DNA of 64,000 nucleotides, taken from an uncultured Bacteroides sp. (GTDB lineage Bacteria; Bacteroidota; Bacteroidia; Bacteroidales; Bacteroidaceae). Below, piece after piece: positions 23,170 to 30,146 of this stretch. The position numbers were made by a program, and so were the translations under genes. Numbering within the stretch: the first letter of the stretch is position 1; every line of letters starts with the position of its first letter. The notes under the pieces were generated by a model that saw only the letters and a program-made list of their open reading frames with translations, was not told the DNA's origin and searched no databases. The stretch spans positions 1-64,000 of the forward strand of contig CALADS010000068.1 of assembly GCA_937890825.1 (NCBI GenBank), given 5' to 3'.

Positions 23170-23293
23170 CTCATAATCTGGAGGTCCCTGGTTCAAGCCC
23201 AGGCTGGTCCACAAACTAAAAGGCTCATCTCTAACGAGATAGAGCCTTTTTTGTTTGCAGACCCTCCAGATATAACTCTGTTGCTCTTGGTTG
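23170..23293 (+). repeat. att repeat copy 3 (right end of island 2)
   Basis: 124-bp direct copy with one mismatch from copy 1 (TTGTTT). Similarity to copy 1 weakly continues past the core (TTGATTTACTCCTAT here, TTGATTTAGTCCTAA there) into an integrase start, so this copy was once the left end of a third element. Confidence 0.93.
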
Positions 23294-23316
23294 ATTTACT
23301 CCTATTTTAAGCAGAT

Positions 23317-23338
23317 GTTGACTAATTGTTGACTAATT
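23317..23338 (+). other. Arm-type direct repeat after att copy 3
   Basis: GTTGACTAATT occurs twice with no gap (11-bp period), in the place where island 1 has its two GTTTCAC units with the same period. It is therefore a diverged arm site for a related integrase. Confidence 0.55.
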
Positions 23339-23352
23339 AAAATAGAGCTAAT

Positions 23353-23475
23353 ATGCTGACAATCAACACACTCAAAAAAAGTCAAATTAAAATAAATTCG
23401 CGATTCGTCTCAGAAAAAGAAAAAGCTACAGATTTCTGCCCAATAACCTATAGAAAAATAAAGTTCAACCTATAG
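23353..23475 (+). pseudogene. Decayed integrase start of a third element
   Basis: The ATGCTGACAATCAA start matches the island 1 integrase (MLTIN). The frame then gives TLKKSQIKINSRF and stops after 40 codons. An alternative frame, FAIRLRKRKSYRF, recalls the FTIRLRFTLDRR of the intact integrase, so a frameshift near 23400 is likely. Everything downstream of about residue 35 is lost. Confidence 0.6.
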
Positions 23476-23497
23476 AAACAACTTCTCCAATCTACAG
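23425..23497 (+). repeat. Four 7-mers phased every 22 bp (array A)
   Basis: GCTACAG (23425), CCTATAG (23447), CCTATAG (23469) and TCTACAG (23491) begin exactly 22 bp apart, with unrelated sequence between them. A similar array lies at 51626. Two helical turns of spacing would put all sites on one face of the DNA. Confidence 0.65.
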
Positions 23498-23527
23498 CAC
23501 ATTTTAGCAACCGCTTTCTAAAGCATA

Positions 23528-23595
23528 TATATGCATCGCCCATAGATAACGTTATCTAACGGCAAAGATAGCGTTATCTATGGGCGATGCATATA
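23528..23595. repeat. 24-bp perfect inverted repeat
   Basis: TATATGCATCGCCCATAGATAACG is repeated as its exact complement at 23572-23595, with a 20-nt loop that itself contains another TTATCTAACG-like piece. The inner AGATAACGTTATCT is also a palindrome. There is no T-run on either side, so an intrinsic terminator is only one of several options (recombination or binding site). Confidence 0.8.
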
Positions 23596-23628
23596 GAATG
23601 CCTGTTCCATGCAGAAAGGCTACTTCAA

Positions 23629-24177
23629 TCAATCATCATCGTCGTCATCGTCGTCATCGTCATCATCGTAATAACGTTTATGCGGCCTGTTATGCTTATG
23701 ATATTTCGGATGCCTGTGCTTATGATGTTTATGCACATGCGGATGATGCCTGCCGTGACGGTCGCAATAGGAACGGTAACAATCGTCCCAATACCCACCA
23801 TGACTGTGGATGCGGTCATAGAAAGAATGGTAATGACGGGAATCCGGACGGATACCCACCTCTATCAGAATACGTTCCCATCCATGCCGGTGATACCGGC
23901 TGTAATAATCGCACACATCATCCATTCTGCGGCCGGAGGTATGTGCTATCTCCAACGCAATGCCCACATTACCCCAGTTTCTTCCACAAAGCCGGTAGTA
24001 CCGGGCCAGTTGCCTGTCGGATACTTTATATTCACGACATAATCTACGGCGATAATCGCTCAGTTCTACTTCGGCATACTTGTTGGCACTACCCAAAAAG
24101 ATAGACAAACGATTTTGTGCCAAAAGACTGCCCGACAATAAACACATCCATAGTAAAATCAAGTAGAGTCGCTTCAT
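23629..24177 (-). CDS. Secreted His-rich protein with poly-Asp tail
   Basis: 182 residues. A signal peptide (MKRLYLILLWMCLLSGSLLA) is followed by about 110 residues with YKVSDRQLARYYRLCG and a compact Cys/Arg/Tyr-rich domain. Then comes a His-rich stretch (HHPHVHKHHKHRHPKYHKH) and a tail of 12 Asp encoded by mixed GAT/GAC triplets. The His block suggests metal binding and the acidic tail could pair with it or bind cations. The first gene beyond the islands, probably core. The triplet tract (23632-23668) is a microsatellite that could change length. Longer frames on the other strand are shadows. Confidence 0.78.
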   Translation of the reverse strand: MKRLYLILLWMCLLSGSLLAQNRLSIFLGSANKYAEVELSDYRRRLCREYKVSDRQLARYYRLCGRNWGNVGIALEIAHTSGRRMDDVCDYYSRYHRHGWERILIEVGIRPDSRHYHSFYDRIHSHGGYWDDCYRSYCDRHGRHHPHVHKHHKHRHPKYHKHNRPHKRYYDDDDDDDDDDDD

Positions 24178-24269
24178 ACAGATTCTTTTAAGTTCAACAT
24201 CGATTCATACAGGATCTTTGCACCTATGATGCATAACACCTGAGAGTCTCGCAAATATGGATAAAAAAA

Positions 24270-24292
24270 AGAGGAGGCCTACTGCCCCCTCT
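24270..24292 (-). terminator. Terminator of the PepSY-like gene
   Basis: AGAGG-A-GGC pairs with GCC-CC-CTCT. The A-run on the plus side becomes a T-run for minus-strand transcription ending here. Confidence 0.7.
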
Positions 24293-24340
24293 ATGACTTT
24301 AAGTAAATTTTAGTTCTCTCTGACCGAATTACAGACTTTT

Positions 24341-25198
24341 TTACGATAATACGGTTCCATCTTCTGAAACTTTCAGATAAATGTCCTGTTCACCTTTCTC
24401 CAGCTCGATTACATAATAATTACCTTGAGGAGTTTCCACGAAATCGGCCTCATCATCGTCGAGCAATTCACCCGGATGTGTTTGCTGGTATTGGTCTACC
24501 GCTGTTTTTACCACACCGGGCAAGGATGTATAACTCACCTCTCTGCTGGTGGAAATCCATTCGTTGGCCTGATTGAAGCGTACTTCATGCTTGGTACTGT
24601 GCAGCCAGATATCTACTTCCAGCACATTGCCCGGTTCTCTTTCCACTTCCAGCAGTTTATAGCCTGCATATTTTTCGCTCAAGATTTTGGTTACAGCATC
24701 AGGCAAGGCCGTTGGCAAATATTTATCGGAATCATCCTCCTTATCCACATCCTCTACTGCCTTCAGCAAAGTACCGTTTCCATCGAAATACAAGTCATAT
24801 TCCTGATGTCCTCTTTCCACTTCTATCACATAGATGGTTTCCATGCCTTTTCTTTCCAGCATATCCACATCATCGCGCTTCCAGTCTTTATACTCACTGG
24901 CCAGGAAAGATTGCTTCACAGCTTCTGGCAACGCCTCAAAAGGAAGGTCGGTTTCCGTCATCAGCCAGTTACCGTTGGCATCGAACCACGCATCTACGTC
25001 TTGATTACGGTCTTTGAATTCGGCAATAAAATTAGTTCCACGAGTACTCCAGTCGTGTGCTACTTCCCCAAAACGGGCAACAAAAGCATTTTCCAACTCA
25101 GAAGGAACAGGAGCACTGTCATCGTCGTCATTGCAGCTCAGCATAGCAAAGCTCATCAGGCCCATGGCCAACATTACAAAATACATCTTTAATTTCAT
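24341..25198 (-). CDS. PepSY-like lipoprotein
   Basis: 285 residues. The signal sequence ends in a lipobox (AMLSC, Cys 22), followed by an acidic linker (NDDDDS). The mature part has two or more PepSY-like (DUF2874-type) units: WFDANGNWLMTETDLPFEAL, then ALPEAVKQSFL, YDLYFDGNGTLLK and a repeat of ALPDAVTKIL. Each has the strand DVxxYF-D-NG-L that defines the fold. These are periplasmic or surface lipoproteins, sometimes called beta-lactamase-inhibitor-like by fold only. Probably monocistronic; ligand unknown. Confidence 0.85.
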   Translation of the reverse strand: MKLKMYFVMLAMGLMSFAMLSCNDDDDSAPVPSELENAFVARFGEVAHDWSTRGTNFIAEFKDRNQDVDAWFDANGNWLMTETDLPFEALPEAVKQSFLASEYKDWKRDDVDMLERKGMETIYVIEVERGHQEYDLYFDGNGTLLKAVEDVDKEDDSDKYLPTALPDAVTKILSEKYAGYKLLEVEREPGNVLEVDIWLHSTKHEVRFNQANEWISTSREVSYTSLPGVVKTAVDQYQQTHPGELLDDDEADFVETPQGNYYVIELEKGEQDIYLKVSEDGTVLS

Positions 25199-25350
25199 AG
25201 TTCTATTATTTTAAGTGATTAAATAATTCATTTCTGCCCGTCAAAAAAGAGAGAAACACCGACAACGGGTATACTGACTTAACATTCTCTCCCTTGATTT
25301 TGTTTGCAAAGATGGCAGCCGATTCTGGAAACAATCTGGAAAAGATATGC

Positions 25351-25358
25351 TATATTTG
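25351..25358 (+). promoter_or_regulatory. Promoter -7 box before the PNPOx gene
   Basis: TATATTTG followed by CC matches TAnnTTTG, 27 bp before the ATG. Confidence 0.6.
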
Positions 25359-25384
25359 CCAGACTAACTAAAAAAAAGAACCCG

Positions 25385-25879
25385 ATGAAAACAATCTCTA
25401 TCCAAGACTCTGCACAAATCAGAGAAATCATAGCCCGTTGTCCCTACTGCATGGTAGGATTTACCGATGCCGACAACCATCCTTATGTCATCCCCATGAA
25501 CTTTGCCTACGATGCATCGGCCGGCCCTCACGGCACCATCTACCTGCATTCCGGACCGGAAGGAGGAAAACTGCAGATGGCTCAGGAGCGTCCACATCTT
25601 TGCATCACTTTCTGCGAGGGGCATGAATTGGTGTATATGCACCAGCAGATAGCTTGCAGCTACAGCATGAAAAGCCGTAGCGTGGTATGCAGAGGACAGG
25701 TGACCTTTATACACGACCTGGAAGAGAAACGCCGCATCCTGGAGCTGATGATGAAGCAATACACTTCCAATGAATGTCGCATGGCAGAGCCAGCTTTAAG
25801 AAACGTATGGGTGTGGGAAGTGCCCGTAGAGAGCATCAGTTGCCGCTCGTTTGGCCTGCGTCCCAGCGAACTGAAATAA
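25385..25879 (+). CDS. Pyridoxamine 5'-phosphate oxidase-family flavoprotein (NimA-like)
   Basis: 164 residues. The split-barrel flavin fold is recognisable from CPYCMVGFTDADNHPYVIPM near 20, TIYLHSGPEGGKLQM, RPHLCITFCEG and YSMKSRSVVCRGQVTFI. It groups with the COG3467/NimA set of FMN proteins, some of which reduce nitroimidazoles; a resistance role here is not shown. I chose ATG 25385 (MKTISIQDSA), just after the promoter, over a longer frame with no start signal. The downstream NamZ gene begins 13 bp later, so they may be cotranscribed. Confidence 0.85.
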   Translation: MKTISIQDSAQIREIIARCPYCMVGFTDADNHPYVIPMNFAYDASAGPHGTIYLHSGPEGGKLQMAQERPHLCITFCEGHELVYMHQQIACSYSMKSRSVVCRGQVTFIHDLEEKRRILELMMKQYTSNECRMAEPALRNVWVWEVPVESISCRSFGLRPSELK

Positions 25880-25892
25880 TACCGGAAGAGCT

Positions 25893-27074
25893 ATGAAAAC
25901 ATTCATCCGCCTGCTTCCGGTGCTGATGCTGCTGTTCCACGTCATCGCTCCTGCCCTGCAGGCACAAAACAAACGGATTATTCCGGGCGATGAGCAGACG
26001 CAAGCTTACTTTCCATTGCTGAAGAACAAGCGCGTGGCCATCTTTTCTAATCACACCGGCATGATAGGCAGCCAACATCTGCTGGACGTACTGGTGGAAA
26101 ACGGATTCAACGTAACGGCCATCTTCTCGCCCGAACACGGATTCCGGGGAAAGGCCGATGCCGGCGAACAGGTGTCCAGCACCCGGGATGCCAAGACCGG
26201 TGTGCCTATCTTGTCCTTATACGACGGGAAAAGCCGCAAGCCCAGTGCGGCTTCCATGCAGAAGTTTGATATACTGGTAGTGGACATCCAAGACGTAGGA
26301 TTGCGCTTTTATACCTATTACATATCCATGTGCAGACTGATGGATGCCTGTGCCGAACATCAGCGTGAGGTATTGGTGCTAGACCGCCCCAACCCTAACG
26401 GACACTATGTAGACGGGCCTCTGCTGGATATGAAATACAAGTCGGGCGTAGGCTGGCTGCCCATACCCGTGGTACACGGCATGACGCTGGGCGAACTGGC
26501 CCGGATGGTGAATGGCGAAGGCTGGCTGCCCGGAAAACGCACGTGCCGCCTTACCGTTGTTCCCTGCCTGAACTACACCCACCAGACCCCCTATGAACTA
26601 CCCGTGGCCCCCTCGCCCAACCTGCCGAATATGACGGCCATTTACCTGTACCCCTCGCTTTGCCTGTTCGAAGGAACTCCCGTGAGCCTGGGACGCGGCA
26701 CGGCACTCCCCTTTCAAATCTACGGCCATCCGCAGATGAAGGGTTACGGCTATCAGTTCACTCCCCGCAGCGTGCCCGGTGCCAAGAACCCGCCGCTGCT
26801 GAACCAGTTGTGCCACGGGGTAAACCTCAGTATGCTGAGCATGGAAACCCTCCGAGCCAAAGGTCTGGACCTGAGCTATGTGATAGATGCCTACCGGAAC
26901 CTGCAAATGGGCGACCGCTTCTTCAAGCCTTTCTTCAATCTGCTGATGGGCACAGATACCGTGAAGCAGCTCATCATGGCCGGAAAGAGTGCCGACGAAA
27001 TCAAAGCCACCTGGCAAAATGATATAAAACAATTCAAAGAACAACGCAAGCCCTATCTGCTCTACGAAGAGTGA
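25893..27074 (+). CDS. namZ: Exo-beta-N-acetylmuramidase NamZ (DUF1343)
   Basis: 393 residues, signal peptide 1-25 (ending ALQAQ). The family markers are FSNHTGMIG, IFSPEHGFRGKADAGE, PILSLYDGKSRKPS, DILVVDIQDVGLRFYTY, LDRPNPNG and PNLPNM. NamZ releases terminal MurNAc from peptidoglycan fragments outside the cytoplasmic membrane. It starts the salvage cluster, followed 31 bp later by a symporter gene, and the later AmpG and kinase genes fit the same pathway. Length is as usual for the family. Confidence 0.92.
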   Translation: MKTFIRLLPVLMLLFHVIAPALQAQNKRIIPGDEQTQAYFPLLKNKRVAIFSNHTGMIGSQHLLDVLVENGFNVTAIFSPEHGFRGKADAGEQVSSTRDAKTGVPILSLYDGKSRKPSAASMQKFDILVVDIQDVGLRFYTYYISMCRLMDACAEHQREVLVLDRPNPNGHYVDGPLLDMKYKSGVGWLPIPVVHGMTLGELARMVNGEGWLPGKRTCRLTVVPCLNYTHQTPYELPVAPSPNLPNMTAIYLYPSLCLFEGTPVSLGRGTALPFQIYGHPQMKGYGYQFTPRSVPGAKNPPLLNQLCHGVNLSMLSMETLRAKGLDLSYVIDAYRNLQMGDRFFKPFFNLLMGTDTVKQLIMAGKSADEIKATWQNDIKQFKEQRKPYLLYEE

Positions 27075-27105
27075 TACACAGGGCTGCCCTATCCCCCTTA
27101 CTGCT

Positions 27106-28572
27106 ATGAACCCCATCTTCATCCTCCTCACCCTGACAGCCTATTTCGCCTTGCTGTTCACGGTATCTTACCTCAGTGGCCGCAAGGCCGACAACGCCGG
27201 CTTCTTCACCGGCAACCGCCGCTCCTCGTGGTACGTGGTGGCCTTTGCCATGATTGGTGCCAGCATCTCCGGTGTCACCTTTGTATCGGTGCCCGGCATG
27301 GTGGGTGCCAACGGATTCGGCTACTTGCAGATGGTGCTGGGCTTCATCGTGGGGCAGTTTATCATAGCCTATGTACTCACCCCGCTGTTCTATCGGATGA
27401 ACCTGGTGTCTATCTACGGCTATCTGGAAAACCGTTTCGGCAAGTCTTCTTACCGCACCGGGGCCTGGTTCTTCTTCCTCTCCAAGATGCTGGGGGCTTC
27501 GGTCAGGCTGTTTCTGGTATGCCTCACCCTGCAACTGCTGGTATTCCAGCCCTACGGACTGCCCTTTCTGCTCAACGTGTTTATCACTGTAGCCTTGGTG
27601 TGGCTCTATACCTTCCGAGGTGGCGTGAAATCACTGGTATGGACCGACTCCCTGAAAACCTTCTGCCTCATCGTGTCCGTGGTGCTGTGCATCGGCTACA
27701 TCGCCTCGGATATGCACTTCACCTTCGGTAGTCTATATACCCTGCTCGATGAAAAAGGGCTGTCGCGCACCTTTTATTTCGACGATGTGAACAGCCGACA
27801 GTATTTCTTCAAGCAGTTCCTGGCCGGCATCTTCACCATGATAGCCACCACCGGACTGGACCAAGACCTGATGCAGCGCAACCTGAGCTGCAAGAACTTC
27901 CGCGAGTCGCAGAAGAACATGATGGTGAGCATCCTGATGCAGACCGTCATCATCTTCCTCTTCCTGATGCTAGGCGGACTGCTGTACCTCTTTGCCGAAA
28001 GTCATCAGATTCACGTGGAGAAAAGCGATGAACTCTTCCCTTTGATAGCCACCGGAGGCTATTTCCCCATCGTAGTGGGCATCCTGTTCATCATCGGGCT
28101 GGTGTCATCGGCCTACGCTGCGGCAGGCTCGGCACTCACCGCCCTCACCACCTCGTTCACGGTAGACATTCTGGGCACCGACGGCCGGTCGGAAGAAAGC
28201 GTCAGCCGCCTGCGCCAGCGGGTTCACCTGGGTATGGCAGTGCTGATGGGCATCACCCTCTACATCATCCACCTGCTGAACAACACCAGCGTGATAGATG
28301 CCGTCTACATCCTGGCCAGCTATACTTACGGCCCGATATTAGGTATGTTTGCCTTCGGCATCCTGACCCCCTGGCACGTGCGCGACCGCTACATTCCCGT
28401 AGTAGCTCTGGTAGCCCCTCTCTGCTGTTTTATCTTGGACCAGCATTCCGAAGCCTGGTTCAGTGGCTATCGGTTCAGCTACGAGCTGCTGATACTGAAT
28501 GCCCTGTTCACCTTCCTGGGCTTATGCCTGCTCGTCAGGAAACAAGATACGCACACAAAAGGTATGTCCTAA
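27106..28572 (+). CDS. Sodium:solute symporter (SSS family)
   Basis: 488 residues with about 13 hydrophobic segments. GASISGVTFVSVPGMVGANG near 50 and GSALTALTTSFTVDI near 345 are typical SSS positions around the Na+ and substrate sites. In Bacteroidota such a transporter next to NamZ is thought to import MurNAc or a similar amino sugar (MurT-like). Specificity is inferred from the cluster. Confidence 0.88.
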   Translation: MNPIFILLTLTAYFALLFTVSYLSGRKADNAGFFTGNRRSSWYVVAFAMIGASISGVTFVSVPGMVGANGFGYLQMVLGFIVGQFIIAYVLTPLFYRMNLVSIYGYLENRFGKSSYRTGAWFFFLSKMLGASVRLFLVCLTLQLLVFQPYGLPFLLNVFITVALVWLYTFRGGVKSLVWTDSLKTFCLIVSVVLCIGYIASDMHFTFGSLYTLLDEKGLSRTFYFDDVNSRQYFFKQFLAGIFTMIATTGLDQDLMQRNLSCKNFRESQKNMMVSILMQTVIIFLFLMLGGLLYLFAESHQIHVEKSDELFPLIATGGYFPIVVGILFIIGLVSSAYAAAGSALTALTTSFTVDILGTDGRSEESVSRLRQRVHLGMAVLMGITLYIIHLLNNTSVIDAVYILASYTYGPILGMFAFGILTPWHVRDRYIPVVALVAPLCCFILDQHSEAWFSGYRFSYELLILNALFTFLGLCLLVRKQDTHTKGMS

Positions 28573-28620
28573 CCCGGCATTTTTCATTCCCAAATCATTT
28601 TCTTTTTCAGGGGGATTGTC

Positions 28621-28628
28621 TATTTTTG
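28621..28628 (+). promoter_or_regulatory. Possible internal promoter before the glycosyltransferase
   Basis: TATTTTTG in the 70-bp gap, 15 bp before the ATG. It fits TAnnTTTG, but the region is AT-rich and the match may be chance. Confidence 0.4.
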
Positions 28629-28642
28629 TATTTTTACAAGAT

Positions 28643-30067
28643 ATGGAACAGAAATATACAATCTCCTGCTTTTTACCTTATATAGGGGAAACAGGAACCG
28701 AACAAAATAAGCAGGAACTGCAACGCTGCCCGCATGTGGAGAGCATCCACTGCCTGCACGAACCGCCCTTCAGCAGCCAGGCTATCCGAGAGATAGCCGC
28801 CGAGGCTCATGCGCCTTTCACCTTGCTCTGCACCAAGCCCACGGTGCTTTCCATCGGACTGTTTGCCTTGGAGCGCATGGTGCAAATTGCACAAGATACC
28901 GGTGCCGGTATGGTGTATGCCGACCGTTACCAATCCTCGGCAGAAGGTGTCAAATCAGCACCGGTCATCGATTATCAGCCGGGGTCGCTGCGCGATGATT
29001 TCGATTTCGGGGCTCTGGTACTGCTGAATACGGAGAAACTGAAAGCGGCAGCGGCCCGCATGAAGCAGGAATACCGCTTTGCCGGACTGTATGACTTGCG
29101 CCTGAAGCTGAGCCAAGTGGCCGAACTGGTGCATATCAACGAATATCTCTATACGGAAGTGCAGACCGACTTCCGCAAAAGCGGGGAAAAGCTGTTCGAC
29201 TATGTGGACCCGCGCAACCGCGAACGGCAGATAGAAATGGAACAGGCCTGCACCGAACACTTGAAGGAGATAGGCGGATACCTGCCCCCGAAGTTCCGGT
29301 CCATTGCTTTCCATCAGGCTGACTTTCCCTGCGAGGCCTCAGTCATCATTCCGGTGCGCAACCGCATACGCACCATCCGAGATGCCATCCGCTCGGTACT
29401 GAGGCAGCAGACCGACTTTGCTTTCAACCTGATTATCATAGACAATCATTCCACCGACGGCACTACCCAGGCCATCGACGAGTTTAAGACAGACCCGCGC
29501 CTGATACACCTGATACCCGAACGCAGCGACCTGGGTATAGGCGGATGCTGGAACACAGGCATCCATCACCCTGCCTGCGGCAAGTTTGCCATTCAGCTGG
29601 ACAGCGATGATGTGTATAAAGACGAACATACCCTGACCCGGATGGTGCGTGCCTTCTATGAACAGCAATGTGCCATGGTAGTGGGCACGTATCAGATGAC
29701 CAACTTTCAGATGGAACCCATTCCGCCCGGCATCATCGATCACCGAGAATGGACACCCGAAAACGGACGGAACAATGCCCTGCGCATCAACGGCCTGGGC
29801 GCACCACGGGCTTTCTATACCCCCCTGCTGAGACAGATGAATCTGCCCAATACCAGCTACGGAGAGGATTATGCCTTGGGACTGCGTATCTCCCGGGAGT
29901 ATCAGATAGGAAGGGTGTACGAGGTGGTCTACCTGTGCCGACGCTGGGACGACAATTCGGATGCGGCCCTCGACGTGGTGCGGATGAATGCACACAATCT
30001 CTACAAAGACCGCATACGCACCTGGGAACTGAAAGCACGCATCGCCCTGAATCAAAATAGGGAATAA
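28643..30067 (+). CDS. Family 2 glycosyltransferase with long N-terminal extension
   Basis: 474 residues from ATG 28643 (MEQKYTISCFLPYIG). The GT-A domain starts near 235: ASVIIPVRNRIRTIRDAIRS, IDNHSTDGT, LGIGGCWNTGIHH and the DxD-type QLDSDDVYKDEH. The 230 residues before it also look GT-A-like (LCTKPTVLSIGLFALERM, AGMVYADRY), perhaps a degenerate second domain. No membrane segment. A glycosyltransferase is unexpected in a peptidoglycan-salvage cluster; substrate unknown. Confidence 0.85.
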   Translation: MEQKYTISCFLPYIGETGTEQNKQELQRCPHVESIHCLHEPPFSSQAIREIAAEAHAPFTLLCTKPTVLSIGLFALERMVQIAQDTGAGMVYADRYQSSAEGVKSAPVIDYQPGSLRDDFDFGALVLLNTEKLKAAAARMKQEYRFAGLYDLRLKLSQVAELVHINEYLYTEVQTDFRKSGEKLFDYVDPRNRERQIEMEQACTEHLKEIGGYLPPKFRSIAFHQADFPCEASVIIPVRNRIRTIRDAIRSVLRQQTDFAFNLIIIDNHSTDGTTQAIDEFKTDPRLIHLIPERSDLGIGGCWNTGIHHPACGKFAIQLDSDDVYKDEHTLTRMVRAFYEQQCAMVVGTYQMTNFQMEPIPPGIIDHREWTPENGRNNALRINGLGAPRAFYTPLLRQMNLPNTSYGEDYALGLRISREYQIGRVYEVVYLCRRWDDNSDAALDVVRMNAHNLYKDRIRTWELKARIALNQNRE

Positions 30068-30146
30068 CAGGCAGACCTGAATCATATCCGAACGGATTCT
30101 TCTCCACGTCTTCTCCTAGCCAACTGCACAGAAACCGAAAATCATT

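Noticed and set aside
11026..23220. Second and third tRNA genes at the att copies
   Set aside because: Only the part from the anticodon loop onward is present; upstream sequence cannot form the D and acceptor arms.
1..23293. Prophage or self-transmissible ICE
   Set aside because: I found no capsid, portal, terminase, relaxase, VirD4 or Tra genes in either island; satellite or cis-mobilisable element fits better.
23425..23497. CRISPR array
   Set aside because: Repeat units are only 7 bp with 15-bp fill and no cas genes are near, so the 22-bp arrays are not CRISPR.
23580..24104. Plus-strand frames over the poly-Asp gene
   Set aside because: The minus frame has a signal peptide and a sensible domain; the plus frames have His/Ile tracts produced by reading the microsatellite backwards.
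24425..25192. 255-codon plus-strand frame
   Set aside because: Antisense to the PepSY-like lipoprotein, which has a lipobox and repeats.
24341..25198. Beta-lactamase inhibitor
   Set aside because: PepSY-like domains get that label by fold only; no inhibitor function is indicated.
25385..25879. Calling the PNPOx-family gene a nitroimidazole resistance (nim) gene
   Set aside because: The fold matches, but nothing in the sequence shows that specificity and the gene sits in a core context.
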